A DNA stretch of 41,702 nt from Bdellovibrionales bacterium (GCA_005801425.1 SYDY01000113.1:1-41702); one strand, 5' to 3'. Numbered from the stretch's first letter, positions 16,241 to 25,518 are shown. Numbers and translations: made by a program. The notes: a model not told the origin generated them from the letters alone.

Positions 16241-16256
16241 GCGCAGCAAGCTGCGC
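16241..16256. terminator. hairpin between convergent mntA and gltH
   Basis: GCGCAGC-AA-GCTGCGC forms a perfect 7-bp stem with a 2-base loop, placed 10 bases after mntA and 8 bases after the end of gltH. There is no clear T-run on either strand, so it is a weak bidirectional terminator candidate. It partly overlaps the right direct repeat. Confidence 0.4.
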
Positions 16257-16265
16257 CGTTACGGC
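16250..16265 (+). repeat. direct repeat right of the HepT/MntA module
   Basis: GCTGCGCCGTTACGGC is the partner of 15436-15451, with one mismatch. Its last base is the final base of the gltH stop codon on the minus strand. Confidence 0.5.
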
Positions 16266-16981
16266 TAAAACGTATATTTGAGGAATGCACCCGCACTTAG
16301 CGCCGTCACGTTAGGCCCCATCACGTAGTAGCCGGTGGTGCTCACGCCTGCGCTAAAGTCCGTAAGCAATGTAAGATACACAAAATCGACACCACCGCTG
16401 AGTTGGGCATTCACCGCACTTAATGTGCCATTGCGCGGATTGTTTGGATCAACCGGTGCAGGTGTCAGGATGGCCATCCCAGCCCCTGCGCGCAGACGAA
16501 TTTCAAGCCGCTCAAGCGGGCGCAAGGAATACACAAGTTCAGGATTCAAAATATAAATCCCATAGTTGGAAGGCCCACCTTGCGCTTTGTTGGCGGCATT
16601 GTCGGCTGAAAATCCGGCACCTAACACCAATTGGATCGCAAGATAATCGGTAATATCATAGCCTGCTTTAAGCATCATGTAGGGCTGCGTGCTTGAATAA
16701 CCACGTGATCCACCAAATGTGAAAAACACACCGAGATCGGTTGAAAGATACCAGCCTTTTTCCAACACAAAAACCGCAAGCTTATCGCCTTCTTTTTTAG
16801 GTGCTGTTTCAACTTTGGCGGCGGGTGCAGCTTCTTCTTTTTTGGGAGCATCAAAATTGCCCACCAAATCGTCGTCGGATGTGTTGCCTGAGGCTTTGCT
16901 TTTGACATCGTCAGCGGCAAAGGCCGTTGTCGAAACCAAGAGAGACCCAACAACAACCCAAGATATTATTTTCGATAACAT
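16265..16981 (-). CDS. gltH: GltH-like outer-membrane beta-barrel protein
   Basis: I use the ATG at 16981, nine bases after GAGGGG, rather than the in-frame TTG at 17008. The signal peptide MLSKIISWVVVGSLLVSTTA precedes an Ala/Lys/Glu-rich linker (KKEEAAPAAKVETAPKKEG) and then about ten amphipathic strands ending in AGAFLKYTF with a C-terminal Phe, the normal outer-membrane barrel ending. In Myxococcus the protein encoded after the FHA protein GltG is the predicted barrel GltH, a component of the envelope-spanning gliding complex. Position and architecture agree here, although barrel sequences diverge fast and similarity itself cannot be measured. It is the last gene of the glt operon. Confidence 0.65.
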   Translation of the reverse strand: MLSKIISWVVVGSLLVSTTAFAADDVKSKASGNTSDDDLVGNFDAPKKEEAAPAAKVETAPKKEGDKLAVFVLEKGWYLSTDLGVFFTFGGSRGYSSTQPYMMLKAGYDITDYLAIQLVLGAGFSADNAANKAQGGPSNYGIYILNPELVYSLRPLERLEIRLRAGAGMAILTPAPVDPNNPRNGTLSAVNAQLSGGVDFVYLTLLTDFSAGVSTTGYYVMGPNVTALSAGAFLKYTF

Positions 16982-17008
16982 AGGTTCAATCCCCTCATAA
17001 TCAAGCAA

Positions 17009-18493
17009 TCAGCCGCCACCACGCGTGAACAACCATGGATAGGTAACCTCTGCCGTACCGCCACCCGCACATGGAGGGAAGCGCAAACGTTGCACCACAC
17101 GGGTCAAACATGTTTCCACCGCTTCGTTATTCATAGTGGATTCACGCACCGACGCTTCAATGACAGCGCCCGTCGGCCCAACCGTAAACGAAGAAACCAC
17201 TTTGCCCGCAAGATTCGGATTGCGTCCGATTTCTTGCTCATAGCAGTAGCGACCTTGACTCAACGCACGGGACACCACACGCAAAACCTGTTGTTGTGTC
17301 AAACAACCTTCGGTATCCACACGGCCGCTGACGACACTGTACGCATCCTTGCCACGTCCGCCCAAATTGACCGTACCCGACCCTCCCGTGCCGCGTCCTG
17401 TACCGCCACCAAAACCACCCACGCCGAGACTTGAACCGCCACCGCCAGAACCAAAGCCGCGCGCGCCCATGCCACCGCTACCGCCGGCATCGCCCATCGC
17501 CGTTCCACGCAGACCGCCCAACGCATTGTTGATGCCGCCACCGAGTCCACCCGGGCCAAACGTATCGGATGCTGCATCATTGCCGTTGGCATCCCCAAGT
17601 GCTGCAAAAATTCCCGATGACAGCGCAATCTTACGATCTTTTTCGCGTTTGTTGGGATCGATTTTGGGTGCACCATTCACACTGGCCAACGCGTCTTTCT
17701 TTTCTTTCTCAGGCTTGCCAAATTTTCCTTCTTCGTCTTTGTGTTTGGCACCTTCTTTACCCGATACCTCAAATTTTTTCGGTGGCGGCGCTTCTTGCTC
17801 AATCAACATCAACTTTGCGAACCGATTTGGATTTTGAAATAAATCGTCATCAAAAGTTGTTGGCGATTTGGGCGTAAAAATAAGTGCCAAAATCAAAAAC
17901 AAGTGTGCAAGCGCCGTAAGACCCAATATTTTGGTGAAGTAGTAATCGATAGAGCTCAGGAACGTCGTTGGTATCACACGGACCGGCGACACATATTGGA
18001 TCACAAATGTGACTTCACCTGCCTGCATGGCCAATCGGTCGTGCAGCTGAAGCTTGTAGCGATGACGCAATATGCCTGCATGGCTCGCATCCGACTCAAG
18101 CATATCATCGGCTTTGAGTCGGGCGTTGTCGCGGATGATCCCACGTTCATCGCGCACTTCAACAGCAAGTGAGTCGGTCCACGCAATGGTGAAACCGCCC
18201 TCCACCGACGGCTCCACAAAAGTGAACGCATCAACCGGCAGTCCGTCGCATGCAACGCGAAAATCGGCGCTAATATCCTCGCCAATCGTAATGCTGCGCG
18301 GGGTATTGTAATGCCCCACACTGATCACAGATTCACGCCAAAGCAGAACAACCTCAAGGGCCCTGTTATGCAGGGTGGGATGTTCTGTATCTTTCAGCTG
18401 ATCCTGGAATACATACATTGGGATCCCAGCTTTATCACGCGCCACTTCTGGTATATCGAGCTTGATCGATTCTTTGTCTTTTTTCTTTGCCAT
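17009..18493 (-). CDS. gltG: GltG: FHA-like, membrane helix, Gly-rich linker, AgmX/TonB-C domain
   Basis: The 494-residue protein has an FHA-like cytosolic region at about residues 45-170 (VISVGHYNTPRSITIGEDIS, LKADDML, HDRLAMQAGEVTFVIQY). One membrane helix follows at 188-206 (ILGLTALAHLFLILALIF), then a charged periplasmic segment (240-290) and a long Gly-rich linker (312-383). The C-terminal AgmX/PglI-type TonB-like domain at about 396-490 has QGRYCYEQEIGRNPNLAGKV and FPPCAGGGTAEVTYPWLF with Cys397, Cys417, Cys462 and Cys475. In Myxococcus, GltG is an inner-membrane protein that links cytosolic signals to the periplasmic and outer-membrane parts of the gliding complex. The FHA core motif is degenerate. 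A second protein of this architecture is at 36447-37709. Confidence 0.82.
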   Translation of the reverse strand: MAKKKDKESIKLDIPEVARDKAGIPMYVFQDQLKDTEHPTLHNRALEVVLLWRESVISVGHYNTPRSITIGEDISADFRVACDGLPVDAFTFVEPSVEGGFTIAWTDSLAVEVRDERGIIRDNARLKADDMLESDASHAGILRHRYKLQLHDRLAMQAGEVTFVIQYVSPVRVIPTTFLSSIDYYFTKILGLTALAHLFLILALIFTPKSPTTFDDDLFQNPNRFAKLMLIEQEAPPPKKFEVSGKEGAKHKDEEGKFGKPEKEKKDALASVNGAPKIDPNKREKDRKIALSSGIFAALGDANGNDAASDTFGPGGLGGGINNALGGLRGTAMGDAGGSGGMGARGFGSGGGGSSLGVGGFGGGTGRGTGGSGTVNLGGRGKDAYSVVSGRVDTEGCLTQQQVLRVVSRALSQGRYCYEQEIGRNPNLAGKVVSSFTVGPTGAVIEASVRESTMNNEAVETCLTRVVQRLRFPPCAGGGTAEVTYPWLFTRGGG

Positions 18494-18531
18494 GTTATCG
18501 CCCCTGGACGCTTTCGCCGTCCCCCTCCGCT

Positions 18532-18804
18532 TTAAAGCAAGTCAGCCGACGCAGACAGCTCAGGCAAGAAATTCTTACGAAGTTTAATCAGTGTGGAAAA
18601 CTCGCTGACCCGCCGATTCACCACATAGGCACCTTCGGGTTTCGTCAGTTGGCCTTCAATGACCACACCGGTAAGATCAATCACCGTTTTCTTCTTGTAT
18701 ACCACTTGGTTCGCCGGTGCACTGACCGGCGGCGTGGCTGCATACGCTATGGACGTCGCCGCCATGACACCCACAACCAACCCCATTGTCACCCATCGTT
18801 GCAT
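18532..18804 (-). CDS. gltF: GltF-like small exported protein
   Basis: This 90-residue protein has a signal peptide (MQRWVTMGLVVGVMAATSIA) and a short conserved mature part: VVYKKKTVIDLTGVVIEGQL, TKPEGAYVVNRRVSEFSTLI and LRKNFLPELSASADLL. Small proteins of this type lie between the TPR protein GltE and the FHA protein GltG in gliding and related clusters, where they are called GltF. A GGGGGC ribosome site precedes the ATG. It should be periplasmic or an accessory subunit on the inner-membrane side; its exact role is unknown. The call rests on size, position and the VIDxxGVxIxGxLxKPxG pattern. Confidence 0.7.
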   Translation of the reverse strand: MQRWVTMGLVVGVMAATSIAYAATPPVSAPANQVVYKKKTVIDLTGVVIEGQLTKPEGAYVVNRRVSEFSTLIKLRKNFLPELSASADLL

Positions 18805-18863
18805 TTAAAAGCCCCCTCTCCCCCGCTTAAACTACTAAAACGTTGGAACCCCACCCATGTCAA

Positions 18864-19994
18864 CTACGACTTTGTTTCAGCACCCGCATTGTTCGACTGA
18901 TCCACAGGCGATGACGTCTTCGCCGCCTTGATCAGCTGAAAAACCTTGTGCTCTTTGGCCAATTCAGGATGCGTTGTCAGATAACGATTGAAATGATCAA
19001 GCGCGCATTTGTTATTGGTGAGTTGCGTCATGCAAATCAATCCCATGGTGATTTGAAGTTCTTCTGTGCCAGGACAACCCGAGACCACATCGCTCAAGGC
19101 TATGATGGCCTCATTGCCTTTGCGTCCACCTTCAAGGGCATATCCCAAAGCCGTGCGCGTTTCACAATCGGAAACACCGCCACTCACCGCGGTTTGAAGT
19201 TCTTTGATCGCGCGATCGTAATCGCGATACTGAAGCGCCACACGGCCAATATTGGCATGGGCCAATGCCATCGTAGGCGCCAAAGTCAATGCTTTTTCGT
19301 AGAATCCAAGTGCACGTACTGCATCGCCTTGGCGATGTGCCAAAACCCCTAAGTTAAGCACAATGCCAGCATCGTTGGGTGCAACCTGCTGCGCATTTTT
19401 GAAAAAAGTTTCAGCCAAGACCAACCGGCCACGATCGGCATTGATTGTAGCCAAACTTTTGAGTGCCTCAACATTGCCGGGCTCACGCAATAAAACTTCC
19501 CGCGCAAGACGATCGGCTTCATCAAAACGTTTGGCACGACGCATTACCGTGGCATGCATCAGCGCAAACTCACTGCTCTCAGGGTGCGATTCCACAAGGG
19601 GCGTGAGCACCGCTGCTGCGTCGGAAATTTTACCCACCTCAAGAAGAACCCGCACCAAATTTCCCACCGCCTGGGGTGCATCGGGTGCAAACGTCAGCAC
19701 TTCACGGTATGCATCGATGGCTTTTTCGTACTGCCCTGCCCGTTCAAGCGATATGGCCAAATTAAGCGACGCATCCTGCCATGCTGGGCGCGCCGCACGC
19801 GCGCCGGCAAACGACACGGAGGCATCAGCCCACTTGGACTCATTCGCAAGCGTCATCCCGCGTCTGAAATCGGATGCACCAGGCGCGACACTCATGGCGG
19901 TTGATGCGTTCATGCGTGCGCCGCCGCAACCGAGAAGAAATCCGCATAACATAAGGGCGGTTCGCGAACCGCCCCTACAATAAGTGCCAATCAT
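18864..19994 (-). CDS. gltE: GltE (AglT)-like TPR lipoprotein
   Basis: The start is fixed by an ideal ribosome site (GGAGGTG four bases upstream) and an ATGA overlap with gltD. The N-terminus ends in the lipobox FLLGC. The mature protein is built from about eight TPR units, for example ASLNLAISLERAGQYEKAID, AGIVLNLGVLAHRQGDAVRA and MALAHANIGRVALQYRDYDR, over residues 45-340. In Myxococcus, AglT/GltE is a TPR protein of the gliding complex. Codons 6-13 (CRGGSRTA) are encoded by a REP-like palindrome at 19955-19978, and without it the signal peptide would have almost no n-region. The tail is polar (KAAKTSSPVDQSNNAG). Confidence 0.8.
   Translation of the reverse strand: MIGTYCRGGSRTALMLCGFLLGCGGARMNASTAMSVAPGASDFRRGMTLANESKWADASVSFAGARAARPAWQDASLNLAISLERAGQYEKAIDAYREVLTFAPDAPQAVGNLVRVLLEVGKISDAAAVLTPLVESHPESSEFALMHATVMRRAKRFDEADRLAREVLLREPGNVEALKSLATINADRGRLVLAETFFKNAQQVAPNDAGIVLNLGVLAHRQGDAVRALGFYEKALTLAPTMALAHANIGRVALQYRDYDRAIKELQTAVSGGVSDCETRTALGYALEGGRKGNEAIIALSDVVSGCPGTEELQITMGLICMTQLTNNKCALDHFNRYLTTHPELAKEHKVFQLIKAAKTSSPVDQSNNAGAETKS
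19955..19978 (-). repeat. REP-like palindrome inside the gltE signal peptide
   Basis: On the minus strand the repeat reads GTAG followed by the perfect 20-base palindrome GGGCGGTTCGCGAACCGCCC (sharing one G). The same unit occurs at 40434-40457 and 40486-40509. The GTAG foot plus hairpin is the classical REP layout. Here it is translated in frame as part of gltE. Confidence 0.8.
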
Positions 19995-22900
19995 GTGCCA
20001 CCTCCAATTAATGCAGGAACGATCGACACCGTCTCGCTCGGCAAAGAAGCGAACTTACGTACTTCTGCAAATCGTGCCGGTTCATAGGTCGCAAGTGCCT
20101 GCTGGGATTGCATCAACCATGTGTTGTACAAACCAATCTCAAAGCCTTTGGCCAATGTGCGATCAAAGGCTTCGATGGCTTTTTCTTCGAGCGGAAATGC
20201 ACGTGATTGAAGCTCCGTGAGATAAATAGCACATTGGTCTTCAGACAAACGATCGGGGCATTGGAGATCCATGATTTGTGTCGCAAGATCTTGGTACAGT
20301 ACACCAATACGATACAAACCCGCGAGTGCCATATCGCCATCGCCCACGGCAACAACTTTAACGTAACGGTCTTTGATATCTTTGATTAGATTGGTTTTCT
20401 CTTTCAAAACCCGCACGATTTCTTTTTCAGCCCCTGAAAGCTTTAGGCTGCGGTAGTGATGGTATTCGCCTTCAATGCTTGCAAACAACGCTTCTGCACC
20501 TGCTTTGCGTACACATGCTTTATCTTGTGCAGGTTTATCGAGCTTATTGTAGGCCGTCAAAATACCCTGAAATCGTGTATCCACATCCTTCAAAACGCCC
20601 GCATCACGTCCAAGCAGCAAACCACGGTGGGCCGCACATACAGACTGTCCCGGATCTTTGCCATGCAATGCCTGGGCAAGTTTCTCGAAATGTGCTGTTG
20701 CATCGGCTGCACGTCCCGCACGGGCAAGGACTTCACCCAAGCGCCAAGAGACCGAGGCGGTGTCATCCTGATTCGGGAGGTCTTTGATATAGGTTTCAAA
20801 GTTTGCAATGGCCTGGGCATACTGTCCAAGTCCCTCACGATAAAGACCCGCATTGTACAAGGCATCGCCGCGTTGTTTCGCTTGAGGGAAATCTTTCGCG
20901 TAGGTCTCATACAAAACGGCTGCCCGTTCAAATCCACCGGTACGCTGATAAAAACCGGCGGTCATAAACAAAAGCGGCTCACGCAAAGCATCGGCTTCAG
21001 GCAATTTCGCACCTTCGATCTCTTCGCCCTCCACGGCGACTGGCTTCTTGTAGTTTGCAAATGCTTTCAAGCTGCGTTCGGCGTTCTCAATGGCATTGCC
21101 GAACTTCCCAGCCTTATCGAAATAGACAACGCTGTTGTAAAGTGCCACCAAACGGAATTTACTCTCAGGAAATTGGTCAACAAACGTGGTGTATTTTTGA
21201 GCAATTTCCAGCGGTGTATCGCTCTTCTCCGCCACATCATGCACGATATTGAAGCTTGAGCCTTCGATAAATTCACCGATTCGCTTTGCAAATGTGGCAT
21301 CGGCCATCAGCTGTTTATGTTCACGGAATTTGCGTGCCCATTGATTGAGCTGCGCCCAGTCCTTGCGAACATTAAACGACTCGATAATAAATTCTGCACC
21401 CAAACGCGCAAGCTTGTCGGTGGGCCAGCGTTCAATAAGCTCGCCAAAGCGCTTGGCCGCTTCTTCAAATTGATTGTGAATATAATAAAGCCGAGCACTC
21501 TTGAATTTGACCTTCACAATCTCAGGATCTTCTTTAGCAATGCGTACAAAGATATCACATGCATTGGCGAGCTTTTGTTCAATCTCGCCCATGGGTTCAG
21601 AAGCATAAGTACGGCCTTTTTCAAGTTTATCAATGCGTTCAAGCTCTTTGAGACGTCCTTTGGCGCGGCCTGCTGTTTTAACATCAAGCTTTGAACCCAC
21701 TTCTTCTTCGGCCCCCGTGGCCACTTTTTCCCATGCGAGGATTGACGTGTAGGACGCAGGTTTCGCAAACTTTTTGTCGTCGCCCAAGGCCGCTACGAGA
21801 TCATATTGCTCGGCTGCCGCGGAAAATTCTTTCAGCTCAAATAAGATTTCTGCATAGAAAAATCGGAAATTGTAGCTGTTGTCGCTGGTTGGAAACCGCT
21901 TCAAGTAGTCGGCATATAAATCGCGGGCCAACTTATAGGTTGTCGCCAATTTGGTAGTTTGGGCGGCACGGTGTTGATCTGTGACCAATTCGGCCATCTT
22001 CATTTCCACCATGGCAAAGGCTTCATTGAGCACGGTTTCATTGGTCGCATTGCGCGTGGCCCAAACACCTTGAGGCGCGTAGAGATCAACCAAGCGTTTG
22101 GCTTCCAAACGAACTTCGGCATTGCGGCCCAAATGCGCGTAGGCCTCCACAATCGAAGCCTGATTCAACGGCGCCGAGCCGGCATAGGGATAGCGCTTGT
22201 TCATTTCCTGACGTGTTTTGATTTCAAGCGGAAATTTTCCATCGCGCTGATAAAGTTCGGCCAAGCTCAGATAATAGCGATACGCATCTTTAGGGCCCAA
22301 TTGTGCTTGGTAGTAATCAAACGGTTCATCCAAACCATCGATGGCGGCGTACACGCGCACCATGTCACGCAGGGCTTCGCCACGCAGCTGCATACGTCCT
22401 GCTTGCTCCATGCCCACACGCTGTTCTTTATCTTGTTCGTTGGCGTAAGAAACGACACGTTTAAAGCGCTGCAGCGACGATTCGTATTCTTGCAGATTGT
22501 AATCGCACCACGCGAGTTTGTAGAGCGCATAGGCATAAATGCGTGGACGATTGGTTTTGGCCGCTTCGCTGTAGGCCTGCACGGCTTCTGGCAACTTGTT
22601 GTTGTCAAAGAAATGCTCACCAAGCTGTAACCAGCCATCGGGCGCAAAGTTGGACTCGGGATAGCGTTTGAGCAATTTCCAATACAAGCTCACGCCCTGA
22701 TGGGCATCGCCGCTTTCATACAAGGCACTACCAAGATTGTACAGAACTTCATCGCTACGCGGATATCGTGGATAATCTGTTAGAATACCGCGATAAATGC
22801 TCAATGCATCCTCGCGAAATATTTTTCCGCTGTCTTGCAAGCTCAAACTAGCAAGCGTTGGCGCATCGCCCGTGGAACCTGATTGATGCCAGGCCTCCAT

Positions 22901-23221
22901 GGCTTTATCCAAAAGACCGCCCGCCGCAAGTTCTGCATACTTGGCTTTGGCCCAATACAATTCAGCCAAACGGAATTTCACATCCGCCTGCTGCTCCCCC
23001 GCCGGAATGGTCGGCAAAAGTCGCATGAGCTTGCCAATGGCCTCATCACGTTTTTCCTGAGCTCGGGTGCCAAGATCAAGCTCGGCACCAGGCTTTGCCC
23101 AGTCAAAACGTGCAGCACTTTTGCGGTCTTCCTCTTTTGCTTTTTTCGCCGCACTTGCAACGGAGCCTGATGCAAGCACCACAAGCGAGACAAGAGCACA
23201 TCGCGTAAACTTTACACCCAC
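19991..23221 (-). CDS. gltD: GltD (AgmU)-like giant TPR periplasmic protein
   Basis: I place the start at GTG 23221. It follows the gltC stop by seven bases with GAGG five bases upstream, and it gives the signal peptide MGVKFTRCALVSLVVLASGS followed by VASA. The open frame extends to 23419 inside gltC and is not credible there. The 1076-residue mature protein is a long TPR solenoid, with units such as EVLYNLGSALYESGDAHQGV, YAYALYKLAWCDYNLQEYES and ASVSWRLGEVLARAGRAADA. AgmU/GltD of Myxococcus is a comparably long periplasmic TPR protein that decorates the gliding complex along the cell. The gene lies between gltC and gltE as expected for a GltD. The binding partners are inferred from family context. 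Confidence 0.82.
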   Translation of the reverse strand: MGVKFTRCALVSLVVLASGSVASAAKKAKEEDRKSAARFDWAKPGAELDLGTRAQEKRDEAIGKLMRLLPTIPAGEQQADVKFRLAELYWAKAKYAELAAGGLLDKAMEAWHQSGSTGDAPTLASLSLQDSGKIFREDALSIYRGILTDYPRYPRSDEVLYNLGSALYESGDAHQGVSLYWKLLKRYPESNFAPDGWLQLGEHFFDNNKLPEAVQAYSEAAKTNRPRIYAYALYKLAWCDYNLQEYESSLQRFKRVVSYANEQDKEQRVGMEQAGRMQLRGEALRDMVRVYAAIDGLDEPFDYYQAQLGPKDAYRYYLSLAELYQRDGKFPLEIKTRQEMNKRYPYAGSAPLNQASIVEAYAHLGRNAEVRLEAKRLVDLYAPQGVWATRNATNETVLNEAFAMVEMKMAELVTDQHRAAQTTKLATTYKLARDLYADYLKRFPTSDNSYNFRFFYAEILFELKEFSAAAEQYDLVAALGDDKKFAKPASYTSILAWEKVATGAEEEVGSKLDVKTAGRAKGRLKELERIDKLEKGRTYASEPMGEIEQKLANACDIFVRIAKEDPEIVKVKFKSARLYYIHNQFEEAAKRFGELIERWPTDKLARLGAEFIIESFNVRKDWAQLNQWARKFREHKQLMADATFAKRIGEFIEGSSFNIVHDVAEKSDTPLEIAQKYTTFVDQFPESKFRLVALYNSVVYFDKAGKFGNAIENAERSLKAFANYKKPVAVEGEEIEGAKLPEADALREPLLFMTAGFYQRTGGFERAAVLYETYAKDFPQAKQRGDALYNAGLYREGLGQYAQAIANFETYIKDLPNQDDTASVSWRLGEVLARAGRAADATAHFEKLAQALHGKDPGQSVCAAHRGLLLGRDAGVLKDVDTRFQGILTAYNKLDKPAQDKACVRKAGAEALFASIEGEYHHYRSLKLSGAEKEIVRVLKEKTNLIKDIKDRYVKVVAVGDGDMALAGLYRIGVLYQDLATQIMDLQCPDRLSEDQCAIYLTELQSRAFPLEEKAIEAFDRTLAKGFEIGLYNTWLMQSQQALATYEPARFAEVRKFASLPSETVSIVPALIGGGT

Positions 23222-23228
23222 GTCAGCC

Positions 23229-24725
23229 TCACTTGCACTCGGTACGGAGCGCGTGTCTGTAATAACCGATTTCGTCTTTCCAAAATTCTTTTTGGAAGTT
23301 CCAGTGCTGCCATTGGTCGGTTGGGATCTCAGGTCTTGGCAAACGTGCGCGCTGCCCCATGGCAATTTCGCGGCCTTGCTCAAGCCACTTGCGTTCTGCA
23401 TCGGCAACTTCGAAATCAAGAATGTTCACTTGATTGCTGAAGTTTTGAAGTTGCGCGGCCAATTGCGCCAAACGGGTTTTACTCCAAGAACCCACGGCGG
23501 TTTTCAATTGATCGCCTTGCGCTGTCATAATGAGCGCAAGATCGTTTTTCAAATCACTTCCCTGCCATACGGCGATATCGCGTACTTTGGATTCTTCCCA
23601 AGCCAAATGACTTAGCATGTGATGGAAATCAGCAAAGTGACGGGTTCGTCGCACTTCACGCACCAATTCCAAGGGTATTTCACGTTGCGTCTCGGCGGTT
23701 AACACCGTGTAAAATACGCTGGGGTCCTGATTTTTCGCCAGAAATGCCTGAAGCTGTTGCTCCATGGTTCCATACAATTCTTGATAACGCAGCACGGAGG
23801 CACGCACACGATCCCACTGGCAATTCACAAAATAGGTGGTGCCCTGCAACACGTACGCTTCAGGAATATGGCGTTTGCTAAAATAGGGTGACGAAATACT
23901 TTGTATTTGTCCGAGCGCCGCGCCATAATTTTCCATCTGAAAATAGGCCCAAGCCGAATCAAACAGTGCATTAAACCATGGCTCAGACAAACGGGCCACT
24001 TTGCCAAACGCCTGGGTCGATGCCTCAAACTGCCCCGCACCATACAACACGCGGCCCAATGCCAAATGCGCAAGATTGAGGACTTCTTGCTGCTCTGCAG
24101 TTGCATGGGCTGGATCAATCGACTTCACTGCTTCTCTGAAACGTGCAAGCGCAGCATCATCCTGACCGCGTTTTGAATACACAAGCCCAAGAAAATACTG
24201 TGCTTTAGGATAAAGAATACTGCTGCCATCCACTGCTTTCAAAAAGGTTTCGGCATCGGATAACTTGTTTTTTTGAACCGATAATTCCCCTAGCAAAAAG
24301 TTAATCTGTGCAACTTTGGCCGGCTCTAGTTTTCCAAAAGCTTGGCTATCAAGATATTCGCTGAACAGACTTGGCACGATCAAGTGATCGTGAAGCTCTG
24401 CCTGAATGTCCAAAAGCCCTTGTGCGGCATTCAAGTAAAAACGATTGCGCTTACCCGATTTAAAAACATCGGTGTAATAAAAAAGTGCGGGGACATAGAG
24501 GCCCATTTTACGAAGGGATTCCGCAAGATAAATCTCCGATTCATCACGCACCTGCGGATCACCATCAGCCCGCAAAACATCATAAAAACTGTAGGCTGCC
24601 TGCTCATAATTGCCGTCACGATAAAGGCGCAGGCCTTCTTGTAACGATTGCGCATGGGCTGAACCCACCACGCCCAGCAGAGCGATAGTCACAACGAAAA
24701 AATGGCGTCGCATCATGCCCCTCAT
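23229..24725 (-). CDS. gltC: GltC-like TPR periplasmic protein
   Basis: The 498-residue protein has a signal peptide (MRRHFFVVTIALLGVVGSA, HAQ) and TPR-like helical repeats through residue about 300, such as LRLYRDGNYEQAAYSFYDVL, AQYFLGLVYSKRGQDDAALA and FNALFDSAWAYFQMENYGAA. A helical C-terminal region ends in WQHWNFQKEFWKDEIGYYRH. In Myxococcus, GltC is a soluble TPR-containing periplasmic protein encoded with the barrels GltA and GltB. Here it follows gltB by eight bases and precedes gltD, so the two halves of the Myxococcus system, which as I recall are split between loci, are joined. ATGs at 24725, 24716 and 24713 are all possible starts; the first has a GGGGAAA upstream. Confidence 0.76.
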   Translation of the reverse strand: MRGMMRRHFFVVTIALLGVVGSAHAQSLQEGLRLYRDGNYEQAAYSFYDVLRADGDPQVRDESEIYLAESLRKMGLYVPALFYYTDVFKSGKRNRFYLNAAQGLLDIQAELHDHLIVPSLFSEYLDSQAFGKLEPAKVAQINFLLGELSVQKNKLSDAETFLKAVDGSSILYPKAQYFLGLVYSKRGQDDAALARFREAVKSIDPAHATAEQQEVLNLAHLALGRVLYGAGQFEASTQAFGKVARLSEPWFNALFDSAWAYFQMENYGAALGQIQSISSPYFSKRHIPEAYVLQGTTYFVNCQWDRVRASVLRYQELYGTMEQQLQAFLAKNQDPSVFYTVLTAETQREIPLELVREVRRTRHFADFHHMLSHLAWEESKVRDIAVWQGSDLKNDLALIMTAQGDQLKTAVGSWSKTRLAQLAAQLQNFSNQVNILDFEVADAERKWLEQGREIAMGQRARLPRPEIPTDQWQHWNFQKEFWKDEIGYYRHALRTECK

Positions 24726-24733
24726 GTTTTCCC

Positions 24734-25507
24734 CTAAATCAGGACGCTAAAGCCGAAAATGAACATGATATTGTTGCGTATCTCTGTGGTTGTATTGGTA
24801 TCTGTACTGCCCACCCCCACTTTGCGATCTGCATAGACGAAGTCACGTACTTCGAGCTTAAGCCCAAACATCTTGCTAAAATAGAAGCGCATACCACCGC
24901 CGAGACTTCCCGCAACTTTCCACTCATCGGAAAAGTCAGCAGGCGATCGCAAACCACGTCCTGCGCCAACCAATCCCGAACAACCCCGTGAATTGGCCAC
25001 ACATGTTTCTTTGGTTTGCGCCATACCTGCACCTGCAGTGACATACGCGTCGTAATCGATGAGGGTATTGTAGCCCAAGAAGCTAAAACGAAATTTGCCG
25101 TACAAAGCCGAGAGCTGCAAATTCAACCCACCGAAATAGGTCATCTGCTTGAGACTCACTTCATCAGGGTGCAGGCCCTCTTCGCTGAAGAGATCTTCAA
25201 CGGTGCTTGAGTAGTAAGAATACATTCCCTTGGGGATGCTACTTACAAGTTCAATCGCCAAGTTTTCTCGAAAGTGATACGCAGCCGAGAGGCCACCGCC
25301 CACAAAACCCACAAACTTAGGGTTCATGGAACCGAAAAACATCGGTGTGAGCTCAAACTTGCCTTTTTTGGAGTAGGCACGTTTCTGAACAACGTACGCA
25401 GATTCATCGCCACTGTACACCGAGCGCTCGGATTTATCATCCGCCGCCACCGCCGGCAGTGCGCTTAGTGTAAGAAGTAGCCCAAGTCCCCAATGTGTAA
25501 AGCGCAT
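24734..25507 (-). CDS. gltB: GltB-like outer-membrane beta-barrel protein
   Basis: The ATG at 25507 gives a good signal peptide (MRFTHWGLGLLLTLSALPAV, AA). An in-frame GTG at 25519 overlaps the gltA stop as TAGTG and could be used instead. The mature protein is a barrel of about 230 residues, with strands such as FELTPMFFGSMNPKFVGFVG, GGLNLQLSALYGKFRFSFLG and GLKLEVRDFVYADRKVGVGS, ending in IMFIFGFSVLI. An extracellular loop with CVANSRGC may be disulphide-bonded. GltA and GltB of Myxococcus are paired predicted outer-membrane barrels of the gliding complex, and this gene shares fold and position with them. It is clearly related in layout to the upstream gene. Confidence 0.7.
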   Translation of the reverse strand: MRFTHWGLGLLLTLSALPAVAADDKSERSVYSGDESAYVVQKRAYSKKGKFELTPMFFGSMNPKFVGFVGGGLSAAYHFRENLAIELVSSIPKGMYSYYSSTVEDLFSEEGLHPDEVSLKQMTYFGGLNLQLSALYGKFRFSFLGYNTLIDYDAYVTAGAGMAQTKETCVANSRGCSGLVGAGRGLRSPADFSDEWKVAGSLGGGMRFYFSKMFGLKLEVRDFVYADRKVGVGSTDTNTTTEIRNNIMFIFGFSVLI

Positions 25508-25518
25508 GGAATACCCCA

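Noticed and set aside
23222-23419. 66-residue N-terminal extension of the GltD-like protein
   Set aside because: It lies inside gltC in another frame and hides a clear signal peptide that starts at the GTG at 23221.
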